Of a stretch of DNA of 64,000 bases, positions 19,294 to 28,100 are shown piece after piece. The notes below the pieces were generated by a model. That model was not told the DNA's origin, made no database searches, and was given only the letters and a program-made list of their open reading frames with translations. Made by a program: the position numbers and the translations under genes. Origin of the DNA: Bartonella bacilliformis Ver097 (GTDB taxonomy: Bacteria > Pseudomonadota > Alphaproteobacteria > Rhizobiales > Rhizobiaceae); NCBI RefSeq assembly GCF_000709795.1, contig NZ_KL503803.1, positions 304,476 through 368,475 of the forward strand, written 5' to 3'. Position 1 is the first letter of the stretch. Every line of letters begins with the position of its first letter.

Positions 19294-20604
19294 TTATATT
19301 GATAAAAGATTATTTTTTTTATGAAAAGATTTTTCTTTATAAGCAGTGATGACAAGACTACTATTTTGACCACCAAAACCAAATGAATTGGATAAAATCG
19401 CATTTACGCGAGTGTTGCGGCTATAGTTGGGAACAACATCTAAAGGGATAGCAGGATCAGGATCATCGTAATTGATTGTAGGAGGGAGAATTCCTGATTG
19501 GATGGTTAAAAGCGAAAAGACAGCTTCTATAGCGCCTGCAGCAGTTAACGTATGGCCAATCATTGATTTGTTCGAAGAGACAGGAATATGTTTCAAAATA
19601 TCACCAAATACTGCTGATAATGCTAGATATTCCATTTTTTCATTTTCGGGTGTTGAGGTGCCATGTGCGTTAATATAATCAATTTCATCGATGGTTATTT
19701 TTGCGTCAGCTAAGGCTTTTCGAACTGCTTCAGTTGCTGGTGATGCATCAGGTTTTGAACGAGTACGGTGAAAATCATCTGCTGTTTCTCCACAGCCAGC
19801 TAAAATGCCTAAAATTTTTGCTTTACGATTTAAAGAACTTTCTAGAGATTCAAGAATAAGAGCACCCGATCCTTCTGCCATAACAAAGCCATTTCGATCA
19901 TGGCTAAAAGGTTTTGCGGCTTTTTCTGGGGGATCATTGTGGGTTGAAAGAGCTGATAATAAAGAAAAGCGAATAAGGGATTCTGCTGAAACTGAACCAT
20001 CTGTAGCAATTGTTAGTGCACGATCTGTTTCGCCCCGTCGAATAGCTTCAACACCTAATTGAATTGCTGTCGCTCCAGATGCACAGGCAGTTGAAAGTGT
20101 AATGGGGAGTCCTTTGGTGCCAAATTTTTCTTGAAGATTTTCTGCAATTGCTCCAAATTGAGTAGTTTCAAAAAGTTCTTTCTGGGGATTACGGCTACAA
20201 ATTTCAAGAAGATGTGCATAGGAAGGTTCAATGTTAGAGGTTTCTACTTGGTCAAGAGCGAAACGTGCTTTCCATTCAAGTTCAACAGGAGGCGCAGCTA
20301 AAAACAATGGTCCATCAAAATTTTTCTTGTCGAGACCTGATTGTTCTAAAGCCTCTTCTGCTGAGAGATAAGCTAATTTTTCAGAGAGAGCTGCAGCACC
20401 AATTCTACTTTCTTTAAGAAAATCAATTGTGCCTGCAATATGTGTATTTAATCCTTCAACAGGAAAACGTGTTATTTTATGGATACCGCTAACGCCATTG
20501 ATTAATTTTTGCCAATTTTCCTGCTTTCCTTGCCCTAGCGATGTTATAACTCCCGCTCCGGTTATGGCTACCAGTGGACGTCCGAGATGGTCGTTATACT
20601 TCAT
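19294..20604 (-). CDS. fabF1XL: Beta-ketoacyl-ACP synthase (active partner), FabF type
   Basis: Elongates acyl chains on AcpXL during synthesis of the very-long-chain fatty acid of lipid A. 436 residues with the full KAS II catalytic set: Cys174 in STACASGATAI, His314 in NAHGTSTPENE and His351 in NKSMIGHTLTAAG. The N-terminus VAITGAGVITSLG and C-terminal NSFGFGGQNSSL are standard. The adjacent upstream gene encodes a second ketosynthase that lacks all three catalytic residues, which suggests the two form a catalytic/non-catalytic pair. The gap to that gene is 18 bp. Cluster position and divergence from housekeeping FabF support the XL designation. Confidence 0.9.
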   Translation of the reverse strand: MKYNDHLGRPLVAITGAGVITSLGQGKQENWQKLINGVSGIHKITRFPVEGLNTHIAGTIDFLKESRIGAAALSEKLAYLSAEEALEQSGLDKKNFDGPLFLAAPPVELEWKARFALDQVETSNIEPSYAHLLEICSRNPQKELFETTQFGAIAENLQEKFGTKGLPITLSTACASGATAIQLGVEAIRRGETDRALTIATDGSVSAESLIRFSLLSALSTHNDPPEKAAKPFSHDRNGFVMAEGSGALILESLESSLNRKAKILGILAGCGETADDFHRTRSKPDASPATEAVRKALADAKITIDEIDYINAHGTSTPENEKMEYLALSAVFGDILKHIPVSSNKSMIGHTLTAAGAIEAVFSLLTIQSGILPPTINYDDPDPAIPLDVVPNYSRNTRVNAILSNSFGFGGQNSSLVITAYKEKSFHKKNNLLSI

Positions 20605-20622
20605 AATAGAGATACTCTCTCT

Positions 20623-21798
20623 TTAAACAGCGGTGAGGTGTGCTATACCTTCAGCTCTTTTTATACCAATTGTTGTGACAAATACTTCATGCACTTCTTT
20701 TAAAAATGACTTTTCATGAGTGCTTAGTGTTAGAAAGCTCCTCTTTTTTTTGACAGCAATAGCAGCTAGTGCAAGTGCTAAAGGAAATTGCGCTTCCCGT
20801 AGATAACCAAACAATGTTGTAACACCACGGTAAGCTATATTAGCATCATCGAGTGCATTTTGTTCTATTTTTGTAATTTCATCAAATCCTGAAGCAGCTG
20901 AAATTGCAAAAGAAGATTGAGCTTTTATCGTTTTTAGCATTTTAGAAATTGTATTTTTAAGTGGTTTCTTTTTTCTGTTTGTTTGATCTGTGATAATTTG
21001 AGTAATTTCAGCATAAATGGGTGCATTTCGTCTTTTTGCGTGTTCACCGCTTTCAAGAACAAGAAAGATACCACCAGAGCCGGTTATAACTCCTCCGCCA
21101 ATGCTGTTACTACGGTCCCAAACAGGTGTCCACCCACTACGCGTTAAGAGGCCTCCAAGTTCATATGCTAACAACATGTCGTGGCCTTGTGCATTATAGG
21201 AGCTACCTACCAATACGTGTGTACTTTGTCCTGATTGAATACGGGAAACAGCAATTTGAATAGCAGAAAGTCCACTTCCTTCTTCCCCCATGAAGGTACG
21301 AGAAGAACCAGTGACTTTGTGAACAATTGAAATGTTGCCAGCTAAAAGATTGGATAATTGTGCTAAAAACAAAGTTGGACGAAGTTCAGTTGAAAGAGCG
21401 AAATTGAGCATAGAATTGCGATCAGCTGTCATGCGTGCTTTAGCAAGAATTTGTGTATCAACAGCAATATCACGTTCACCACCACCAGCTGCAACAATCA
21501 TATCCATTGTTGATGTTAATTGCTTATTATTTTTTATTCCTGCATCATCAAGAGCAAGGCCAGCTGCATAGGTGCCAAGGCGCTGCCATGTTTCCATTTG
21601 TCGTTGATCGCTTCGTTTTGGAATTTGCTGATTCCAATCAACGTTGGTTAATTTATGAACAGTGTAGGGTGAAAAGTTTATACAATCTAGATTTGGTGTA
21701 ACTGTAGGATCATTCAATTTGTTCCAATGATGATCAACTCCTTCACCCAAAGAGCTTATCAATCCTATGCCAGTAATAAATACAGCTTGATTTTGCAT
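20623..21798 (-). CDS. fabF2XL: Ketosynthase-like protein without catalytic triad (chain-length-factor-like)
   Basis: Thiolase-fold beta-ketoacyl synthase homologue, 391 residues, N-terminus AVFITGIGLISSLGEG. Aligned by eye with its neighbour, the active-site Cys segment STACASG reads MGEEGSG, so Glu173 takes the place of Cys. The HGTST segment reads AASGFDE and the NKSMIGH segment has no His (TTLFGYLREAQ). It cannot be a normal condensing enzyme. In type II polyketide synthases such inactive partners act as chain-length factors, and I infer a similar role in setting VLCFA length here. The rhizobial counterpart is called FabF2XL. It is 9 bp downstream of acpXL, where relatives carry fabZXL between the two. 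Confidence 0.85.
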   Translation of the reverse strand: MQNQAVFITGIGLISSLGEGVDHHWNKLNDPTVTPNLDCINFSPYTVHKLTNVDWNQQIPKRSDQRQMETWQRLGTYAAGLALDDAGIKNNKQLTSTMDMIVAAGGGERDIAVDTQILAKARMTADRNSMLNFALSTELRPTLFLAQLSNLLAGNISIVHKVTGSSRTFMGEEGSGLSAIQIAVSRIQSGQSTHVLVGSSYNAQGHDMLLAYELGGLLTRSGWTPVWDRSNSIGGGVITGSGGIFLVLESGEHAKRRNAPIYAEITQIITDQTNRKKKPLKNTISKMLKTIKAQSSFAISAASGFDEITKIEQNALDDANIAYRGVTTLFGYLREAQFPLALALAAIAVKKKRSFLTLSTHEKSFLKEVHEVFVTTIGIKRAEGIAHLTAV

Positions 21799-21807
21799 AA
21801 TAAAAAA

Positions 21808-22092
21808 TTAATTAGCCCGCTTTAAAATAACGAGTTCATCAATTTTTTCGCAAAGATTCTTAAGAACAAAATATTTTTCGGTTGTAACGGTACCTTCATT
21901 AACTTCTTGAGTCCATTGTTCTAGAGGAACTTTAATTCCAAAAGCTTTATCAATAGCAAAAACAATATCAAGGAAATCGAGGCTATCAATTCCTAAATCA
22001 TCAATTGTATGACTTTCAGGTGTGATAACACTACGATCAATTTCACTGATTTCTGAAATAATATTAGCAACTTTGTTAAAAGTAGAAGACAA
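21808..22092 (-). CDS. acpXL: Acyl carrier protein for very-long-chain fatty acids
   Basis: Small acidic carrier, 94 residues, that holds the growing very-long-chain acyl group. The 4'-phosphopantetheine site is Ser42 in [23 protein letters not shown]. The length, the DSLDFLD context and the C-terminal [14 protein letters not shown] distinguish AcpXL from the housekeeping AcpP (DSLDTVE). First gene of the cluster acpXL-fabF2XL-fabF1XL-adh-lpxXL, so the promoter should lie in 22093-22286. Ser numbering is counted from the first Met and may be off by one. Confidence 0.93.
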   Translation of the reverse strand: MSSTFNKVANIISEISEIDRSVITPESHTIDDLGIDSLDFLDIVFAIDKAFGIKVPLEQWTQEVNEGTVTTEKYFVLKNLCEKIDELVILKRAN

Positions 22093-22278
22093 TATGCAAT
22101 TCCTTATTATGGTTTATAATTTTACAGAAAAATTTCGATACTACGTTATCTAGCTTCTGTTTTTTTTGAAAAAAAGACTTAATCAGAAATACAATTGTCT
22201 TTTTGATTGAAGGTAAGCTTTCAGTAAATAGGCGATTGTAACTAAAATGTCTAAAAAAAAATTCTTAAATTTTATTTT

Positions 22279-22301
22279 AATAAAGATCACTTATCTTTAT
22301 T
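22279..22301 (-). repeat. AT-rich inverted repeat at the 3' end of maeB
   Basis: A 9-bp perfect inverted repeat AATAAAGAT / ATCTTTATT with a 5-base loop overlaps the maeB stop codon. It has no T-tract on the maeB strand, so it is only a weak terminator or mRNA-end candidate. Confidence 0.4.
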
Positions 22302-24620
22302 TATTTTATTATGAAATTTTTTCCTATTTGCAGAAAGTACTGCAAGTGCTGTCATATTGACGACTCCTCGTGAAGTTACTGAAGGTGTGAGTATATGGAC
22401 AGGACGTGCTGCACCAATTAAAATAGGACCCACATGAAGTGAATCAGTTAAATGTTTAACAATATTGAGCGTAATATTGGCCGCGTCAAGTGTTGGGAAA
22501 ACGAGAAGATTAGCCTCGCTTTTGAGGCGTGAATCAGGGAAAATACGATCACGAAAAATTTTCGATAGTGCTGCATCGCCTTGCATTTCTCCATCTGCTT
22601 CCAAATCTGGGTACAATTCAGTAAGAATTTCAGTAGCACGACGCATTTTACGTGCACTTTCTGTATCTTTAGAGCCAAAATTTGAATGCGATAATAACGC
22701 TGCTTTTGGCGTTATACCAAACGCTTCAACTTCTTGTGCTGCTAACACAGTCATTTCTGCTATTTCTTCTGCAGAAGGATTTTCGTTAACATAAGTATCT
22801 GTTAGGAAGAGAACTCTGTCTAGAGAAATAAGCAGACTAACAGAAGAAAAATGACTAATATTTGAATCAAGTCCAATAATTTGTTCGATTAATTGAAGAT
22901 TACGTTCAAAATGTCCTTCTAAACCGCAGATCATGGCATCAGCTTCTTCGCGCATGACTGCAATAGCTGCAATAGCTGTTGTTGATGTTCTTATAATTGT
23001 TTTTGCAACTTCAGGTGACACGCCACATCTAGCCGTATACTGAAGGAATAAATTGACATAATCATGGAAACGTGGATCATTTTCTGGATTTATAAGCTCA
23101 AAATCTGTGCCAGGAAGAATTTTTAAACCAAAGCGTTTTAATCTCGCTTCTACCACGTGTGGACGGCCAATGAGAAGAGGAATAGCGGTTTGTTCTTCAA
23201 GAACAATCTGTGCTGCACGAAGTACGCGTTCATCTTCACCATCAGCGTAGATTACGCGTTTGCGTTTTGCTGTTTTTGCTGCTGCAAAAACAGGCTTCAT
23301 TGTGAGACCGGAACGAAAAACAAAACGGTTAAGGGTATCGTGATAAGCAGAAATATCTTTAATTGGTCGAACAGCTACATTCGTTTTTATTGCTGCTTCA
23401 GCAACAGCAGGAGCAATGCGCAATATTAAACGTGGATCAAAAGGTGAGGGGATAAGATAATCTGGGCCAAAATTGGGTGCTTCTTTTGAATAGGCACGTG
23501 CTACAACATCTGAAGATTCTTCGCGGGCAAGGTTAGCAATAGCATGAACTGCTGCTATTTTCATTTCTTCATTAATTGCGATAGCACCAACATCTAGTGC
23601 ACCACGGAAGATATAAGGAAAACAGAGAACATTATTGACCTGATTTGGGTAATCAGAACGTCCTGTGCAGATCATTGCATCTGGTCGAACTGCACGTGCT
23701 TCCTCTGGCATGATTTCTGGTGTTGGATTAGCAAGTGCTAGAATTAAAGGATTTGAAGCCATTTTTTTCAGATATTCAGGTTTTAAAACGTTGCCTACAG
23801 AAAGACCTAAAAAAATGTCTGCATTTTCAATGATTTCGGATAAGGTTCGTGCATCAGTTTTTTGCGCATATTTAACTTTCCAGCGATCCATAAGTGTTTG
23901 ACGGCCTTCATAAACAACACCCTCTAAGTCGCTAAGCCAAATATTTTCAACTTTTGCTCCAAGGTGAACTAAAAGATTAAGACAAGCCAAAGCTGCAGCA
24001 CCTGCACCTGAGGTAACTATTTTTGCGTCTTCAATTTTTTTCCCAGAAAAATTTAGTCCATTAAGTACAGCAGCAGAAACAATAATGGCAGTTCCATGTT
24101 GGTCATCATGGAAAACGGGGATATTCATTTTAGCGCGAAGTTTTTCTTCAATTTCAAAACATTCAGGCGCTTTAATATCTTCGAGATTAATACCACCAAA
24201 TGTTGGTTCCAATGAGGATATGATTTCCACCATTTGTTCAATATTTGGCGCATCGAGTTCAATATCAAAAACATCAATATTTGCAAATTTTTTGAATAAA
24301 ACAGCTTTTCCTTCCATAACTGGCTTAGAAGCGAGCGGACCAATATTTCCTAATCCAAGAACAGCGGTTCCATTTGATATAACGGCTACTAAATTGGAAC
24401 GAGAAGTATACTGAGATGCAAGTTTTGGATCATGATGAATTGCAAGACATGGTGCAGCAACACCCGGAGAATAAGCAAGTGCCAAATCACGTTGATTACC
24501 AAGAGGTTTTGTCGCTTGTATTTTTAGTTTTCCAGGTTCTGGATATTGGTGATAAAAAAGCGCTGCGCTGTTGAATTCATCTTCTTGTAAGCTGCCGTTA
24601 CTATTTTGTTTTTTAGACAT
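22287..24620 (-). CDS. maeB: NADP-type malic enzyme with C-terminal phosphotransacetylase-like domain
   Basis: Oxidative decarboxylation of malate to pyruvate. 777 residues, the length of the MaeB/Tme chimeric class. The malic domain has YSPGVAAPC, ISNGTAVLGLGNIG, GKAVLFKKFANIDVFDIE, EDIKAPECFEIE and FHDDQHGTAI, then the NAD(P) fold VTSGAGAAALACL. The C-terminal third from about 435 is a PTA-like domain (RKRVIYADGEDERVLRAAQI to GPILIGAARPVHILTPSVT) that in this class is regulatory and has no phosphotransacetylase activity in characterised rhizobial enzymes. In relatives mutS is usually next to this gene; it is not in this window. Confidence 0.94.
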   Translation of the reverse strand: MSKKQNSNGSLQEDEFNSAALFYHQYPEPGKLKIQATKPLGNQRDLALAYSPGVAAPCLAIHHDPKLASQYTSRSNLVAVISNGTAVLGLGNIGPLASKPVMEGKAVLFKKFANIDVFDIELDAPNIEQMVEIISSLEPTFGGINLEDIKAPECFEIEEKLRAKMNIPVFHDDQHGTAIIVSAAVLNGLNFSGKKIEDAKIVTSGAGAAALACLNLLVHLGAKVENIWLSDLEGVVYEGRQTLMDRWKVKYAQKTDARTLSEIIENADIFLGLSVGNVLKPEYLKKMASNPLILALANPTPEIMPEEARAVRPDAMICTGRSDYPNQVNNVLCFPYIFRGALDVGAIAINEEMKIAAVHAIANLAREESSDVVARAYSKEAPNFGPDYLIPSPFDPRLILRIAPAVAEAAIKTNVAVRPIKDISAYHDTLNRFVFRSGLTMKPVFAAAKTAKRKRVIYADGEDERVLRAAQIVLEEQTAIPLLIGRPHVVEARLKRFGLKILPGTDFELINPENDPRFHDYVNLFLQYTARCGVSPEVAKTIIRTSTTAIAAIAVMREEADAMICGLEGHFERNLQLIEQIIGLDSNISHFSSVSLLISLDRVLFLTDTYVNENPSAEEIAEMTVLAAQEVEAFGITPKAALLSHSNFGSKDTESARKMRRATEILTELYPDLEADGEMQGDAALSKIFRDRIFPDSRLKSEANLLVFPTLDAANITLNIVKHLTDSLHVGPILIGAARPVHILTPSVTSRGVVNMTALAVLSANRKKFHNKINKDK

Positions 24621-25135
24621 TTTATTCTATCCAGATTAATGTATTTTTGCTGATACTGGTATAAGGGTACAACATATATTTACACTCTTTTTATTACTAG
24701 TATATTTAAAATGGAGAGCAAGCAATTTGAGTGATAAAGGCGATTTGCTCATTTTTGATTGATCAAAGTGAAAAAATAATTTCTTTATAGTTAAGGCTAT
24801 ATTAAATTTTGTAAATGTATTAAAAAACATAAAATCAAATACTTACTGAGAAGATAGTGAATATATTAACGGCTTTTAATGAGTATTTTATAAATAAGGG
24901 ATTTTATTAAAAAATATCAATTAAGTATTCTAAAGTGGAAATTATATGTGTAAATAGTCCGATATGATTGCTCGCTCAATTATTATCTTTTACATCAAAG
25001 AATTTTCGGAAACAGTTATAAATATCTCTCTGTTTCTCAATTTAGCATAAAAATAAAATCCTTTACGAAAGATATTATGGTTACGTATAAATTAAAAAAG
25101 AGCAAAGGGAATTGCTCTTCTTCTTTATTCTTTTC
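24621..25135. other. Intergenic region upstream of maeB
   Basis: About 500 AT-rich bases holding the maeB promoter region (not pinpointed) and, at the far end, the terminator of the coiled-coil gene. A 64-codon minus-strand frame at 24636-24830 has no coding character. Confidence 0.6.
25094..25117 (-). terminator. Rho-independent terminator of the giant coiled-coil gene
   Basis: On the minus strand GAGCAA-TTCCCT-TTGCTC is followed by six T: a perfect 6-bp stem, 6-base loop and U-tract, about 18 bp after the stop codon. Confidence 0.9.
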
Positions 25136-28100
25136 TTATTTAATGCGTCCGCTTGCATGGGCAAGTATAGTGTAGACCTTTCCACTATCTGATGTCAGAT
25201 AGTGCCGAGCTGAATTCATATCCTTAGTATTTCGAGATACATCACGTAATACTTTTTCAAAGTCAATAATGTATTGATTGACTGCATATTTAAAATGAGG
25301 ATCACTCATATATTTTTGCTTAATTTTTTCAAATATAATTTGTCCACTTTTAGTATAAAGGCGTTCTGTCACAATGTTGTTTTGTCCACGCTTATAATGA
25401 TTCCACAACTCGACGATAGCATCATGATTAATAGATTTTATAATACTAGCTGCTAATGAATGAAGAGATGTATTCATTAGACGAGCTTCTGTCTTCACTT
25501 GTGAAAGAGTCGAGTTATTACCCATTTCTTCGCGTGATATTTCTGCAGACGAAGCTCTTGCTAGGAGATCTGATACCCATTTATTTTGGTTTATTTTATT
25601 TTGGTCTTTTTGCAAAATAGACGCTGATGGCACTATTCTCTTTATAAGGTTAGAAGAAGTATCATTATCTTTATTAGGCGTCAATGATATAAGAGGTTCT
25701 GACGTTAATTGATTTTCTTTTTTCTTGTTATTATCACTTTGTACAACATTTGCTAAATCTTTTAATTTTGTAACTTTTTCATCTAGAGTGTAGCGGATTG
25801 TATCTGTTGTTCCGTTGATTTTTTCCGGAAGCTTTTGAATAGTATCATTTACATCATTATTGACTTTGGAAAGTTCTAATCGAATTTCATTAGCTGAGCG
25901 GCGTATATCTTCCGCAGCTCCTGAGAAACACGTTGTAGCTTCATTAATGATCTGATTTAACGTCTGTTGTAACAATTGTGTAGAATTGCGCGTATTTTCA
26001 TCAGTTCGTTCAAATGCCAGGTTAAGAACATTTTCATAATGCTCAATCAGCTGATTAACTTCATCAGATTTTGCAATAAGGCTATTGCTTAATGTAGATA
26101 GTGCATTTTGCCTTTTTGTGAGTGTTGCATCGAGCACATTTTCTGATTTTTCGAGAGTGTTAATGACTTCAGAAAGTGTCTTAGCATGTTCACCAAAATT
26201 ATTTGTTACATTACTAATTTTTTCAAATGTGTTGCGTACAAACTTTTGCAGAATTTCCATATTATTACTGAGTTCTTGATTTGCATCTGACAAATACTCA
26301 GCTACTTGGTTGGTATTCTGAAAGAAATTATTTGCAGTTTCATTAAATTGACCATCAATATTTTGAACTGTTGACATTAAAGCATCACTATTTTCGTGAA
26401 TGTTACAAATCGATAGATTTAATTGTTGAAGGATCGATGAAATATTATTAATAAGATCTTCTTTCGCAGCAGTCATGGTCTGAATAGTTTCAGAGCTTGT
26501 CTGTGTTATAATGTCTACTAAAGATTGATTTTGCGCGAAAATTCTTTTTTCAGACTCTTCTGCTGAGAGTGAAAGTTGTTCACCAACGTGCTGTGTTAAA
26601 TTATTGAGTGATTCAGCTGTATGCTGCACAACCTGATTTAAATGATCTGTTAACTCCGCCAGTTGCTCAACATGTCCTGAAATTTGAGCAGCTGTTTGGT
26701 TGCTTGTTGTTTCTAAACTGTTGCTAATATTAGTAAGTCGATACTCTAAATTATTTTCAAGTTCCTGTATGGAATTATAAAGAATGCCAGAACGTTCAGT
26801 CAATAATTGTTCAATTGCTGTTGTTGAAGTGTTTACAACCTCACTAAACAATGCTTGTGCATTCTGGCTAGTGTCCTGAATTGTTTGTTCAATATTTGAT
26901 ACAATACGATTACCAGATTCTAAGATCATATTTTCTGCTTTTTCAGCAACATCAGAAACAGATGAAATAAATTTATGTCCAGTAGAGAGGATAGAGTTTT
27001 CTGATTTTTCTACCTGATCAGCTATGATTGATGTTAACTCATGAGAAAAATTGGAAAGCTTTTCTTGTACTTTATCTGTTTTATCATGTAGTGATGAAAG
27101 CATCTGCTCACCCGTAGAAGAAATAATATCAGATGCTTGTATGATCTTATCTTGTAAGCTGTCTGTGATCGTATTAACAGAATTTTCTAACGTAACGCGC
27201 ATATGATCGACGCTAGCGTCTAATGCATTTTGGACGTCTTTTTGGTGCTCATTATTGAGCATGATAGATGTTTTTAAGCTATCAGAGTTTTCTTCAAGCA
27301 CAGATGTTTGTAACTGAATAGTCTCACATACTTGGCTCAATTTTTGGGATAATGTTTCTTCTAACATACTTGCATGTTCAAAAATTTGACGTGCACGATT
27401 TTCTAAATCTTCATCAAATGATCCCATGCGCATTTCAAGAGATTCAAAGAGAACTCCGTTCGAGTGAGAGAGAGTATCCCTTAGAATCTCAGTATGATCC
27501 TCAAGGTTTTTGATGTGATTTTGAACAGTTTCAGTAATAGCCTTATTATTATCAACAATTGCGCTTTCAACTAAATCCATTTGCTGCTTTAAAACGACAT
27601 TAACATGTATATCACTTTTTGCGATGAGATTATGGAGCTCTTCCATACGCTCTTCAAGTGCATTCACTTGATTTGCAAGAACTTCGTTAAGAGAAAAACT
27701 ATTAATAGCTAAAGAGTCACGCAAAGCATCAGCACGTATATCAATATTTCTGGCGTGCTTTTCTAAAGCATCTTTAGTAGTCTCACAGCTTTGCGTAATA
27801 GTTTCTTGTAGTTTATCTACGCAATGGATTACATTTGCTACATGATTTTCGGCATGAAGATCAATAATTTGAACATTATCAATTAAAGTCTTTTCAATCG
27901 TTGAAACACTCTGTGTTAATGTCTCAATCTGATCTTGCAATGTATTAGCGATTTTATCTTTTTCATTGCTGAGCATTTCAGACATCATATCTCTTTGGTC
28001 AGCAAATTGTACTTTGAATTCTTGCGAACGCTCTTTTATAACATCAACAATCATATTATCAATATGTGTGATTTCCTCTCTCAGTAGTTTTTTACTTTCA

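Noticed and set aside
22465..22794. 109-codon plus-strand frame
   Set aside because: Shadow frame inside maeB, whose protein is clearly conserved on the minus strand.
24636..24830. 64-codon minus-strand frame upstream of maeB
   Set aside because: AT-driven open frame with no ribosome site and no recognisable domain.
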